64,000 nucleotides of DNA from JAENVU01 sp038250905 (GTDB lineage: Bacteria; Actinomycetota; Acidimicrobiia; IMCC26256; JAENVU01), in assembly GCA_038250905.1 (NCBI GenBank), contig JBBSBV010000020.1:19562-83561 (forward strand), in the 5' to 3' direction. Under the pieces are notes generated by a model. The model saw only the letters and a program-made list of their open reading frames with translations, was not told the origin of the DNA and made no database searches. A program made the position numbers and the translations under genes. Positions 8,104-17,114 of this stretch are shown piece after piece; position 1 is the first letter of the stretch; every line of letters starts with the position of its first letter.

Positions 8104-8613
8104 ATGTCGGAACCCGACGAACGCCACATCCCTCACAGCGATGCATCCGCCTCGGAACTCGACGACGAGGACGATCGTGACGAGCTCCGCACTCGGTACT
8201 ACGGACTGCTCCAGGAACTCCGCGTGCTGCTCCCCGGAGTGCAGGTCCTCGTGGCCTTCATGTTGGCGGTGCCGTTCGCGAAGCGGTTTTCCGACCTCGA
8301 CGCCGGGGCCACCGCCGTGTTCGGGAGCGCGCTGGTGACCTCGATGTTGTCGGTCGTGAGCTTCATGACCCCGATCTCGCTCCACCGGTTCGGCATGCGA
8401 ACCGCCCGCAGCAATCGACTCCAGCTGAGCATCGTGTGCACCCAGGTCGGGATCCTCCTCCTCGGTGTCTCGATGCTGCTCTCCCTGATCCTCGTGTTGA
8501 GTTTCCTGTTCAACTGGATCGTCACCGTCGTCCTCGTCGGCCTGATGGGCTCGGCCATGATCGGCCTCTGGATCCTGCTCCCAGCGCACCTGCACGCGCA
8601 CGACGAGCGCTGA
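8104..8613 (+). CDS. DUF6328 family membrane protein
   Basis: A 169-residue protein with an acidic N-terminus, then RTRYYGLLQELRVLLPGVQ, which marks the DUF6328 family, and four hydrophobic helices in residues about 55-160. Nothing is known of its activity. The start ATG lacks a clear Shine-Dalgarno site, but TAGAAC lies 6 bases upstream, which fits a leaderless promoter. It converges with an alcohol dehydrogenase gene across a 30-base gap that contains a small GC hairpin (8619-8633). Confidence 0.7.
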   Translation: MSEPDERHIPHSDASASELDDEDDRDELRTRYYGLLQELRVLLPGVQVLVAFMLAVPFAKRFSDLDAGATAVFGSALVTSMLSVVSFMTPISLHRFGMRTARSNRLQLSIVCTQVGILLLGVSMLLSLILVLSFLFNWIVTVVLVGLMGSAMIGLWILLPAHLHAHDER

Positions 8614-8618
8614 CGGAG

Positions 8619-8633
8619 CCGGGCACCGCCCGG
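8619..8633. terminator. Small hairpin between convergent genes
   Basis: CCGGGC, loop ACC, GCCCGG: a perfect 6-bp stem in the 30-base space between the converging DUF6328 and alcohol dehydrogenase genes. There is no T-run, so it would act at most as a weak or factor-assisted terminator. Confidence 0.3.
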
Positions 8634-8643
8634 GGCACCGTCG

Positions 8644-9651
8644 TCAGCGATCGGCGACGCGCAGGACGGCCGCGCCGGTGACGCGGTCGGCGGCAAGATC
8701 AGCCAGCGCCGCATCGGCCGCGGCGAGTGGGTACTCGGTGACCTCGATCCGCAGCGGCGTCCGGCTCGCCAACGTGAAGAAGTCGGCGCCGTCCCGGCGG
8801 GTGTTGGCCGTGGTGCTCGTGACCGTGCGCTCCTGGAACAGGTGGCGGTCGTAATCGAGCGGGGGGATCTCGCTCAGGTGGATCCCCGCGATGGCCAGCG
8901 TGCCACCCCGATCCAGCGCCTCGAGCGCGGTCGGCACGAGCGTTCCGACCGGCGCGAAGAGCACCGCACTGTCGAGCGGTTCCGGCGGTGAGTCGCCCGC
9001 GTCGCCCGCCGAGTGGCAACCGAGTGAGAGCGCCAGCGCACGCGCGTCCGGAGACCGCGTCATCACGTGCACGCGTGCACCCTCGGCCAACGCGATCTGC
9101 GCGGCCAGGTGCGCCGACGCGCCGAAGCCGTAGATCCCGAGCCGGCCGCCCGCCGGCAGTTCGGCCCGGCGCAGCGCGCGGTAGCCGATGATCCCCGAAC
9201 AGAGCAGCGGTGCCGCGTGCGCGTCGTCGTACGCATCGGGCAACGCGTAGACGTAGTCCTCGTGGGCGGTCTCGTACTCGGCGTAGCCGCCGTAGCGGTC
9301 CCAACCGGTGAACCGCGGGTACAGACACAGGTTCTCGTCGCCGCGCCGACAGTACCGGCAGGTCCCGCAGGTGTGGGCGAGCCACGCGATACCGATCCGG
9401 TCCCCAATCGCGAATCGCCGGGCGCCGGGCCCGAGTGCATCGACGACCCCCACCACCTCGTGACCCGGCACCGTGCGGTGATGTGCCGGTAACAGGTCAC
9501 CCTCGGCGAGGTGGAGATCGGTGCGACACACCCCGGTGACCGTGATCCGCACCCGCACCTCGTGGTCGGCAGGCTCGGGAACCGGTCGGGTCGTCAGGAG
9601 CAGCGGCCCGGACCCGATCGGACCCGGCTGATCGACCACCCACGCACGCAT
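8644..9651 (-). CDS. Zinc-dependent alcohol dehydrogenase (AdhA-like MDR)
   Basis: A 335-residue medium-chain dehydrogenase. The catalytic zinc site is GVCRTDLH and VPGHE. The structural zinc lobe has its four Cys in CGTCRYCRRGDENLC. The Rossmann glycine motif is GIYGFGASAH. It would oxidise alcohols or reduce aldehydes with NAD(P). Members of this AdhA-like group typically begin MRAWVV, which gives ATG 9651. An in-frame ATG at 9681 (MPGYLRE) has a better ribosome-binding site (GAGGCGG) and is a real alternative. It is divergent from the large PAS/GGDEF/EAL gene. Confidence 0.82.
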   Translation of the reverse strand: MRAWVVDQPGPIGSGPLLLTTRPVPEPADHEVRVRITVTGVCRTDLHLAEGDLLPAHHRTVPGHEVVGVVDALGPGARRFAIGDRIGIAWLAHTCGTCRYCRRGDENLCLYPRFTGWDRYGGYAEYETAHEDYVYALPDAYDDAHAAPLLCSGIIGYRALRRAELPAGGRLGIYGFGASAHLAAQIALAEGARVHVMTRSPDARALALSLGCHSAGDAGDSPPEPLDSAVLFAPVGTLVPTALEALDRGGTLAIAGIHLSEIPPLDYDRHLFQERTVTSTTANTRRDGADFFTLASRTPLRIEVTEYPLAAADAALADLAADRVTGAAVLRVADR

Positions 9652-9811
9652 CACCCGAGCTTCGCGCAGGTATCCCGGCATCCGGAACCGCCTCAAGGTA
9701 GGCCCCGAAATGCCGATGATCCATGGATACGAGCCGCCCGACGGTTCGAGCGGTGATTGCAGGGCACTGAATGGTGAAGCCTCGGATCCACGGCGACGAG
9801 TCGGTCGACCC

Positions 9812-12800
9812 ATGACCGAGCTCTCCACCCCGACCGCCACGGCGCGGGTCGCATCGTCGCCCGCCCGCCGAGCAAGCGCGTTCGACGCCATCGCCGCGCC
9901 CGCCGCGGTGCTCGACCGACTCGGCACCATCGTGGAGACCAACGCGGCGTGGCGATTGTTCGAGAAACTGAACGACGCGCAGCCCGACACCACCGGGGTC
10001 GGCGTCGGTTACCTCGACGTCTGCGACCGGGCCCGGGCCTCGGATCCCGGCGCGGGCGTCGTGGCCGACGCGCTCCGGGCGATTCTCGAGGGCGACCGCC
10101 TCCAGGCCGAGGTCGAGTACCCGTGCCACTCCCCCGTCGGCGACCGCTGGTTCGTGATGCAAGCTGCGGCCGCGCCGGTCGACGACGGCGGCGGTGCGGT
10201 CGTGATCCACTACGACATCACGGCCCGCAAGGTGCTCGAGCAGGGACTCCTGGCCCAGACCGACATCGACCTCCACACGGGTCTCCCCAACGAAGTCGCC
10301 GCACTCCGTTTCGTCGAAGGCCATCTCGTCGCTCGGGAAGACCCACCGGCGTTGAGCGTGGTGGTGGTCCACCTCGACGGTCTCGAAGCCGTCGCCGATC
10401 GCCACGGCCGGCCCGGGGTCGAGGAAACGATTGCCCACGCGGTCTCCCGCGCTCGTCGATCACTCCGCGCCGGCGACGCGCTCTTCCGCCTGGGTCCGGA
10501 CGAGATCGCCCTCGTGTTCCCGGGCCTGGACCGGGATTCGGTCGCGGGCGTCGTCGCGCGCCTCCTCGCGGCGTTCCTCGCGCCGTTCCAACTCGGCGCG
10601 AGCGAGTTGCACCTCACCGTCACCTGTGGTGTGGCGGTCCGAGACCGTGGTTCGACCGCGAGCGCGTTGCTCGATGCCGCACGGGTCGATACCTGGACTC
10701 CCGACACCGGCGACACCGGCCCGGGCCCGACCATGCTCGCGTCGAGCCCGGCACGTCAGTTCGAGGCGGTACGCGCCGCGATCGAGCGCTCGTCCCCGAT
10801 CGTCACTGACGCCGCCACGGCAGGCACGTCCGACACGAGCGCGGACCGACGGCTGCAGCTGCTCCTGCACCGCGCGTCCGACATCGTGTTCGTCATGACC
10901 CGCGACAGCCGGATCACGTACGTGAGCCCGTCGGTCGAATCGGTGCTCGGCTACCAACCGGACACCCTCCTCGGGCTCCCGGGCCAGCTCCTGATCCATC
11001 CCGAAGACGGACCGGCCTTCCGAGCGACCTGCGCTCAGGTTCTCGCCCATCCGGAATGGGAACCGGCACCGCTCGTCGTCCGCGCGGTCGGTGCCGACGG
11101 GTCGTGGCACTGGGGTGAAGTCGCGATCGCCAACCGGCTGGGCGACCCCGCCGTGGCCGGGATCGTGCTCAACGTGCGCGACGTCACGGAACGCTTCGAG
11201 GCGCTGAGTGAGATCGCCAGGGAGCGGGCGACCCGTGAGGCCATCGTCGCCCACTCGAACGAACTGGTCATCTTCTTCGCACCGGACGGGACCATCCGCT
11301 GGGCGAGCCCGCCGGCGTGGCGGCTGTTCGGTCTCGACCTGGACGCGCTCGTCGGGCGCAACGGGCTGGACCTGGTCCACCCCGACGATCGCGACCGCGT
11401 CCTCGCCGACCTCGCCACCATCCCGAACCTCGGCGATTCGGTGCGCACCGAGTTCCGGGTGATCCAGCCCGACGGCGTCGTCCGCTGGATGGAGGAGGTG
11501 GCGACGAACCTCGTCGACGAACCGAGCGTCGGGGTCGTGGTCGGGAACCTCCGGGACACCACCGACCGCAGGCAGATCGAGGACGCGGCCCGCTTCCAGT
11601 CGAACTTGCTCGCCGCGACGGGCCAGCCCATCGTCGCGGTGGACAATCGCGGCCGGGTCACCTATTGGAACGAGGCCGCGCACGCCGCCTACGGGTGGTC
11701 CGCCGAAGAAGCGCTCGGCCGGCGAATCCTCGATCTGCTTCCCCCCACCGCCGAATGGGTTCCCGAGGCCCGCGAAGCCCGCGAGCGGCGCGTCGCGGGC
11801 GAGTCCTGGAGCGGGGAGATCAGCGTGACGCGCAAGGACGGCTCGACCATCCCCCTCCTCGTGACCGACACGCCGGTGTTCGACGACGACGGGGCGCGCC
11901 TCGGCAGCATCGCAGTCGCGTCGGACCTGACCGAACGCAAGCGCAGTGAAGCAAGTGCCGCCCTGCTGGCCGCGATCGTCGGCTCCTCGAACGACGCGAT
12001 CTTCTCGAAGACGCTCGACGGCGCGATCACGAGCTGGAACCCCGGCGCGGAGCAGCTGTACGGGTACACGGCCGCGGAGATCGTGGGCCGGCCGGTCGGA
12101 GCCCTGATGAGCCCCGAGTACTGGCACGAAGGTGACGAGATCCTCGACCAGATCCGGCAGGGTGAGACTGTGAACGACTTCGACACCATGCGCCTGGGCG
12201 CGGACGGCGGAGCGATTCACGTGTCGATCTCGGTCTCACCGATTCGCGACGGTGCCGGCACCATCATCGGGGCGTCGACCATCGCGCGCGACATCACCGA
12301 GCGCGCCGAGTTCGCGCGCCGCATCGACGACGACCATCGGCGGCTCACCGAGGCCCAGCGATCGGCGCATCTCGGCTCCTTCGAGCGCGATGTCGATGCC
12401 GAGACGCTCGTGTTCAGCGAGGAGCTGTACGCGATCCTCGGTATCCCTCTGGGGGCGGCGCTGACGACCACGAGCTACCGCGAACGCGTCCATCCGGAGG
12501 ACGGCGCCGAAGTCATCGCGCGCTTCGGTGCGACGCTTCAGTCCGGACAGCGGGGATCGATCACGCACCGCATCGTGCGCGGCGACGGTGAGGTGCGCTG
12601 GGTCCACACACGCTTCGGGCCGGTGCCGGGTCGCCCGCACCTCATCGCCGGAACCGTCTTCGACATCACCGATCACCGCAAGGCGGAACTCGCGCTCGAG
12701 CAGCTCGCTTATCACGACCCGGTCACCGGTCTCCCCAACCGCATCAAGCTGTGGAAGGAGTTCGCCGCCGCGCTCGACGAGACCCAGCGCCGGCAGCAGA

Positions 12801-14035
12801 CCCTGCTCGTCGCGCTCTTCGACGTCGAGCAGTTCAAGACGCTCAACGACAGCCTCGGTCACATGGCGGGGGACGAGTTGCTCGTCGCGGTCGCGGACCG
12901 TCTCCGAGCCGCCGTTGCGCCCGGCGAGATCCTGGCCCGGTTCGGCAGTGAGGAGTTCGCGATCGTCAGCCCCGGTCCGGTCCGGCCGGAGCGAGCGTCG
13001 GAGCTCGGCGATCGCATCCTGGGGTCGTTCGGCGCCCCGGTCCGCCTCCGCGGCCGGGAGTTCTCCGTATCGACCAGCGTCGGTGTGGTGCTCTGCCGGC
13101 CCACCGACACCGCCGACACCGTCCTGCGGGATGCCGGCGCCGCCATGCACGACGCCAAGAAGAGCGGGCCGGTCCGGTTCGCCTTCTTCGACGAACCCCG
13201 ACGCGATCGGACCCGTCGTCGTCTCGACCTCGAGATCGGACTCGCTTCCGCCATCGACCGGGACCAGCTCTCGGTCGTGTTCCAGCCCATCGTCGAGCTG
13301 GCGGAAGGCACCACCGTCGGCTTCGAGGCGCTGTTGCGGTGGAACCACCCCGACCTCGGCACGGTCAGCCCGGAGGAGTTCATCCCCATCGCCGAGCACA
13401 GCGGGTTGATCCTCCCCATCGGCGACTTCGTGCTGCGCCAGTCCCTCGCGCGCCTGGCCGAATGGCGGCGCCGCAGCCCGGCCGCGGCATCCACCTGGGT
13501 GGCGGTGAACCTCTCCGCCCACCAACTCGAGCAGTCCGACCTCGTCGCCGACATCACGCGTGCGCTGGCCGAGGCCGGGCTCCCGCCGGACGCCCTCCAC
13601 CTCGAGATCACGGAGACCGTGATGATGGACGACGTCGACGCCTCGCTCGCCAAGTTGGCCCAGCTGCGGGCCCTCGGAACCAAGACGAGCATCGACGACT
13701 TCGGCACCGGGTATTCCTCCCTCAGCTACCTCAAACGGCTCCCGATCGACACCCTGAAGGTCGACCGCGCGTTCATCAGCGGGCTCGGCACGGACCGCGA
13801 CGACACGTCGATCGTCGAGGCCGTGCTCACGCTCTCGAGGACGCTCAAGCTCACCGTGCTGGCCGAGGGCGTGGAGACCGAGACCCAACGCGCTGCGCTG
13901 GTGGCGCTCGGCTGTACCTACGGCCAGGGGTTCCTGTGGAGCCCCGGCCTCCCAGCCGACGACGCGTTCGCCTGGCTCACCACGGGACATCACGAGGCCC
14001 CGTTTCGGGTACCGGTGGTGCGCCACCCCGCGTGA
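9812..14035 (+). CDS. Multi-PAS GGDEF-EAL cyclic-di-GMP signalling protein
   Basis: A 1407-residue cytoplasmic sensor with no obvious membrane segment. Order with rough positions: PAS 20-130; degenerate GGDEF-like domain 148-310 (signature reads GPDEI); five PAS domains at about 346-460, 470-590, 593-710, 715-830 and 848-950; second GGDEF 962-1125 (signature GSEEF, and DVEQFK at the metal site); EAL 1145-1400. The EAL domain keeps FEALLRW, the TETVMMDD glutamates, DDFGTGYSSL and AEGVET, so it should hydrolyse cyclic-di-GMP. The first GGDEF looks inactive and the second doubtful. Net phosphodiesterase activity controlled by PAS inputs is the likeliest role. ATG 9812 was chosen as the start after an upstream low-quality extension. 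Confidence 0.85.
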   Translation: MTELSTPTATARVASSPARRASAFDAIAAPAAVLDRLGTIVETNAAWRLFEKLNDAQPDTTGVGVGYLDVCDRARASDPGAGVVADALRAILEGDRLQAEVEYPCHSPVGDRWFVMQAAAAPVDDGGGAVVIHYDITARKVLEQGLLAQTDIDLHTGLPNEVAALRFVEGHLVAREDPPALSVVVVHLDGLEAVADRHGRPGVEETIAHAVSRARRSLRAGDALFRLGPDEIALVFPGLDRDSVAGVVARLLAAFLAPFQLGASELHLTVTCGVAVRDRGSTASALLDAARVDTWTPDTGDTGPGPTMLASSPARQFEAVRAAIERSSPIVTDAATAGTSDTSADRRLQLLLHRASDIVFVMTRDSRITYVSPSVESVLGYQPDTLLGLPGQLLIHPEDGPAFRATCAQVLAHPEWEPAPLVVRAVGADGSWHWGEVAIANRLGDPAVAGIVLNVRDVTERFEALSEIARERATREAIVAHSNELVIFFAPDGTIRWASPPAWRLFGLDLDALVGRNGLDLVHPDDRDRVLADLATIPNLGDSVRTEFRVIQPDGVVRWMEEVATNLVDEPSVGVVVGNLRDTTDRRQIEDAARFQSNLLAATGQPIVAVDNRGRVTYWNEAAHAAYGWSAEEALGRRILDLLPPTAEWVPEAREARERRVAGESWSGEISVTRKDGSTIPLLVTDTPVFDDDGARLGSIAVASDLTERKRSEASAALLAAIVGSSNDAIFSKTLDGAITSWNPGAEQLYGYTAAEIVGRPVGALMSPEYWHEGDEILDQIRQGETVNDFDTMRLGADGGAIHVSISVSPIRDGAGTIIGASTIARDITERAEFARRIDDDHRRLTEAQRSAHLGSFERDVDAETLVFSEELYAILGIPLGAALTTTSYRERVHPEDGAEVIARFGATLQSGQRGSITHRIVRGDGEVRWVHTRFGPVPGRPHLIAGTVFDITDHRKAELALEQLAYHDPVTGLPNRIKLWKEFAAALDETQRRQQTLLVALFDVEQFKTLNDSLGHMAGDELLVAVADRLRAAVAPGEILARFGSEEFAIVSPGPVRPERASELGDRILGSFGAPVRLRGREFSVSTSVGVVLCRPTDTADTVLRDAGAAMHDAKKSGPVRFAFFDEPRRDRTRRRLDLEIGLASAIDRDQLSVVFQPIVELAEGTTVGFEALLRWNHPDLGTVSPEEFIPIAEHSGLILPIGDFVLRQSLARLAEWRRRSPAAASTWVAVNLSAHQLEQSDLVADITRALAEAGLPPDALHLEITETVMMDDVDASLAKLAQLRALGTKTSIDDFGTGYSSLSYLKRLPIDTLKVDRAFISGLGTDRDDTSIVEAVLTLSRTLKLTVLAEGVETETQRAALVALGCTYGQGFLWSPGLPADDAFAWLTTGHHEAPFRVPVVRHPA

Positions 14036-14122
14036 TCGGGCACAGTGGCTTCACAATCCCCTGATGTCGGCCCTATCCGACCATCACATCGCAAGAGTGG
14101 TCTCGGGGCAGGAGGTGGCGAG

Positions 14123-15301
14123 ATGCGGCTGACGAAGACGGTTCGGGTGCTGGCAATGGTGGGAGCGGCCGCGATGGCCACGGCGTGTGTGCCGTTGGCC
14201 ACCCCGGGTTCGACCTCGTCGGTCGTGTTCCTCAGCAGCACCACCGCCAACGGGTGGCGCTACGACGCCTACCGCAACGACGCCTACCCCTGCGCGATCA
14301 GCGGGTCCCAGACCTTCGTGATCGGGACCAGGATCACCCAGTCCGCCACGGAACCCGCACCGCTGTTCGCGCTCATGCACGGCGGCGGTGCCGGCTACTT
14401 CGACGTGAACGGCAACCCGATTCCGAGCGCGGGCCAGAAGACCGAGGAGAGTGCGGCGTCGCTCATCACCCGCCTGAAGAACGACGGTGGCCTCCTCGCC
14501 GACATCCGCAACGATGCGGCCGGCTTCCGCACCCTCGCGGTGTCGTACTGCAGCCACGACGTCTACGCGGGGTCGATGACCCCGGACCCGCACAACCCCA
14601 ACACGACCGCCACCGGCGCGATGCGCCTCACCAGCGGTCTGCCCTCCACCAAGGCCGCCATCCAGTACGCCGCGGCGAAGTACCCCACCACGAAGACGAT
14701 CATCCAGGGCGGGAGCGCCGGTTCGGCCGGGACGTTCGGGGTGGCGTGGGCGATGCAACAGCAGGGCATCCCGCCCGCGGGCCTCATCGCCGACGCCAGC
14801 ATCATCAACGCCGAGGCCTTCGCAGTCGGGAACGCGGCCGGCATCTGCACCGATCGCAACAGCCCGGAGCGGGTGGCCGGGATCTCCGCCCGCATCCACC
14901 CCGACCTGGCCAACCCGGACAACGAGGCCGACAAGCTCGTCACGTCGGGCCGGCTCACGGTCCCGATCCTGCACATCTGGAACCACGGTGACCAGAACAC
15001 GTGCGGCGCCCCGCCGGTGACGTGCCCGCTCCGCGATGGGAGTTCCGTGACGCTGGGTTACACCGACTGCATCCACGAACCGATGCGGCTCGCGATCGCC
15101 GCGGAGGGCCCGAACAGCATGTCGAAGAACCTTCCCGTGTGCGTGGATCTCGACGCGGTACCCGACTGCTCCACCCACGTGGTCACCAACAAGGCGGGGG
15201 TCAACACCGACCCGCAGAGTCCGGCCGACTACCTGGGCGCGGTCATGGATTGGATCCACGCCCGGCTCGCCGACGCGACGGCGGCTACTTCGCGAACGTG
15301 A
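14123..15301 (+). CDS. Secreted lipoprotein esterase (alpha/beta hydrolase, pectinacetylesterase-like)
   Basis: A 392-residue exported protein. The signal peptide ends in a lipobox (ATAC, Cys about 22), so it should be lipid-anchored outside the membrane. An oxyanion-hole motif HGGGAGYFD (residues about 85) and a nucleophile elbow GGSAGSAG (about residue 195) support an alpha/beta-hydrolase esterase. CIHEP near residue 315 may supply the catalytic His. Several Cys pairs suggest disulfides. ATG 14123 has GGAGG at 14111-14115. The last 17 bases overlap the end of the convergent YceI gene. It is one of three lipoprotein hydrolases in this window. Confidence 0.72.
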   Translation: MRLTKTVRVLAMVGAAAMATACVPLATPGSTSSVVFLSSTTANGWRYDAYRNDAYPCAISGSQTFVIGTRITQSATEPAPLFALMHGGGAGYFDVNGNPIPSAGQKTEESAASLITRLKNDGGLLADIRNDAAGFRTLAVSYCSHDVYAGSMTPDPHNPNTTATGAMRLTSGLPSTKAAIQYAAAKYPTTKTIIQGGSAGSAGTFGVAWAMQQQGIPPAGLIADASIINAEAFAVGNAAGICTDRNSPERVAGISARIHPDLANPDNEADKLVTSGRLTVPILHIWNHGDQNTCGAPPVTCPLRDGSSVTLGYTDCIHEPMRLAIAAEGPNSMSKNLPVCVDLDAVPDCSTHVVTNKAGVNTDPQSPADYLGAVMDWIHARLADATAATSRT

Positions 15302-16028
15302 GCAGGAACTCGACCTCGCCGGCGTCGCCGACACTCGCGGGACCGAAGCTCGGGTTGGAGATCCCGTAATCGGCGAACGTGATCGGGATGGTTCCGTTCA
15401 ACTCGATCTTGGCGCCGTTCCGGCGGGCCTTGAGGTCGAACGTCACCGGCTGGGTCGTGCCGTGCATGGTCAGTTCACCCGTCGCCGGCACCGTCACCTC
15501 GACGAGGTCCGCGGGCAACGAGGTGAGGTCGACCGGCTTGGTGAGCTTGAACGTCGCGTCGGGGAAGGACGCGGTGTTCATGATCCGACCCTGGAACTGG
15601 TTGTCCCGGTTCCCCCGGTCGCTCGTCACCTTCGTGAGGTCGACGGTGAAGTTCGCGTCGCCAACCGTCGTCCCCGCGATCGTGAACGCTCCGGTGATCG
15701 CCGTGGTTCGCCCCACTGCTTCGGCACTCTGGCCGAACAGCTCCTCCTTCACGCGGTAGCCCACCTGTGATCCGGTGCTGACCTTCCACGTACCGTCGAC
15801 CGTCGCCGGTGCATTCGTCGCCGCTCCGGGTCTGCTCGACGAGGTCGACTTCTGGCTGAAGTGCAACTTGGCCGGCGGATCGCCCTCGATGAAGTTGATG
15901 TAGACGAACGGTCCGCCGACGAGTGCGAGCACCAGGAGGACGGGCACACCGACGAGATAGGTGCTCTTGCGTCGGAAGAATCCGGGCGGCGTCGTCGTAC
16001 CGGTCGGAGCGGGGTTCTGGTCGGCCAT
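15285..16028 (-). CDS. Membrane-anchored YceI-family protein
   Basis: A 247-residue protein with one N-terminal transmembrane helix (residues about 25-47, LVGVPVLLVLALVGGPFVYI) and an extracytoplasmic YceI domain. The domain is recognisable by VDGTWKVSTGSQVGYRVKEE, DRGNRDNQFQGRIMNTASFP and GELTMHGTTQPVTFDL. YceI domains form lipocalin-like barrels that bind isoprenoids. The anchor replaces the usual cleaved signal. The length is normal once the anchor and a linker rich in Ser and Pro are subtracted. It converges on the esterase gene with a 17-base overlap and is divergent from the LigD-polymerase gene. Confidence 0.85.
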   Translation of the reverse strand: MADQNPAPTGTTTPPGFFRRKSTYLVGVPVLLVLALVGGPFVYINFIEGDPPAKLHFSQKSTSSSRPGAATNAPATVDGTWKVSTGSQVGYRVKEELFGQSAEAVGRTTAITGAFTIAGTTVGDANFTVDLTKVTSDRGNRDNQFQGRIMNTASFPDATFKLTKPVDLTSLPADLVEVTVPATGELTMHGTTQPVTFDLKARRNGAKIELNGTIPITFADYGISNPSFGPASVGDAGEVEFLLTFAK

Positions 16029-16084
16029 GCCGTCACCCTTGCAGAACCAACCCGGCGATGACGGTGCGGCGTTAGCGTTTTCCC

Positions 16085-17038
16085 ATGACGCGAGCCGAAG
16101 AATCTCGGTACGACGTGAAGCTCACCAACCTCGACGCGCCGCTGTTCGATGAGGCCGAAACCACCAAGCGCGGCCTCGTCGACTATCTCGACGCGGTCGC
16201 AGATCGCATCCTGCCCGGCCTCGCCGACCGCGCACTCTCGGTCATCCGCGTCCACCGCGGTCAGGAAGCATTCATGCAGAAGAACGTGCCGAGGTACACG
16301 CCGGACTGGGTGGCGACCACGCGGGTGTGGGCCGGCTCGGCCCACCGCGAAGTGGCCTACGCCCTCTGCAACGACCGCCGCACGCTCATCTGGTTCGCGA
16401 ACCAGCGGGCAGTCGAGTACCACCCGTCACTGGTCCTGGCCGACGCGCCGGACCACATGACGCATCTGATCCTCGACCTCGACCCGCCGGACGGCGAGTC
16501 GTTCACCGCCGCGGTGCGCGCGACGCGTGCTGTGGGCAATGCCCTCGACGCGGTCGGCCTCACGGGTGCGGTCAAGACCAGTGGCTCCAAGGGACTGCAC
16601 GTGTTCGTCCCGATCACCGCGATGCCGATCGAGGACGCCGCCGCCGCGACGCGCGCCATCGCCGTCGCGGCCGAACGCACCGACCCCGAGATCGCGACCA
16701 CCGCGTTCATCAAGGCCGACCGCGCCGGCAAGGTGTTCGTCGACGCGACGCGCGTCGGTGCGGGCGCCACCGTCGTCGCGGCCTACAGCCCACGGGTGCG
16801 GCCCGGGGTGCCGGTGTCGTTCCCGGTCGCGTGGGACGACCTCGACTCCGTCCACCCGTCCGACTTCACGGTGCGGACCGCGCCCGCACTGCTCGGCGAT
16901 CGCAACCCGTGGTCCGAGGCCATGCCCGCGCCCCAAGCGGTACCGGGCGCGCTCGTCGAGGCCGGGCGCGCCATTCCCGGCGGTCGGGTCGAGGCGATGC
17001 ACGAGGGAAAACGCCGCGCCCGCGCCCGGCGCGCCTGA
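16085..17038 (+). CDS. Stand-alone LigD-type polymerase domain (archaeo-eukaryotic primase)
   Basis: A 317-residue protein equal to the polymerase domain of bacterial DNA ligase D. It carries the metal-binding DLDPPDGE (residues about 131-138), the TSGSKGLHVFVP motif (about 162-173) and FIKADRAGKVFVDA for the third acidic residue. Such domains fill gaps with ribo- or deoxynucleotides in non-homologous end joining. No ligase, nuclease or Ku gene is in the window, so the partners must lie elsewhere. No Shine-Dalgarno site is seen, but TAGCGT lies 6 bases before ATG, which fits a leaderless transcript. It is followed by an MFS pump gene. Confidence 0.9.
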   Translation: MTRAEESRYDVKLTNLDAPLFDEAETTKRGLVDYLDAVADRILPGLADRALSVIRVHRGQEAFMQKNVPRYTPDWVATTRVWAGSAHREVAYALCNDRRTLIWFANQRAVEYHPSLVLADAPDHMTHLILDLDPPDGESFTAAVRATRAVGNALDAVGLTGAVKTSGSKGLHVFVPITAMPIEDAAAATRAIAVAAERTDPEIATTAFIKADRAGKVFVDATRVGAGATVVAAYSPRVRPGVPVSFPVAWDDLDSVHPSDFTVRTAPALLGDRNPWSEAMPAPQAVPGALVEAGRAIPGGRVEAMHEGKRRARARRA

Positions 17039-17114
17039 GGCCGCGTCGCCGTCAGTCGGCGCGGAGCATCGCAAAGCGGTTGACTCAGGACCTCGCGGCG
17101 TACCACGGTGGGCA

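Noticed and set aside
12236..14026. Long minus-strand frame opposite the GGDEF/EAL gene
   Set aside because: Antisense shadow: the plus strand has clear domain motifs throughout, and the minus translation has none.
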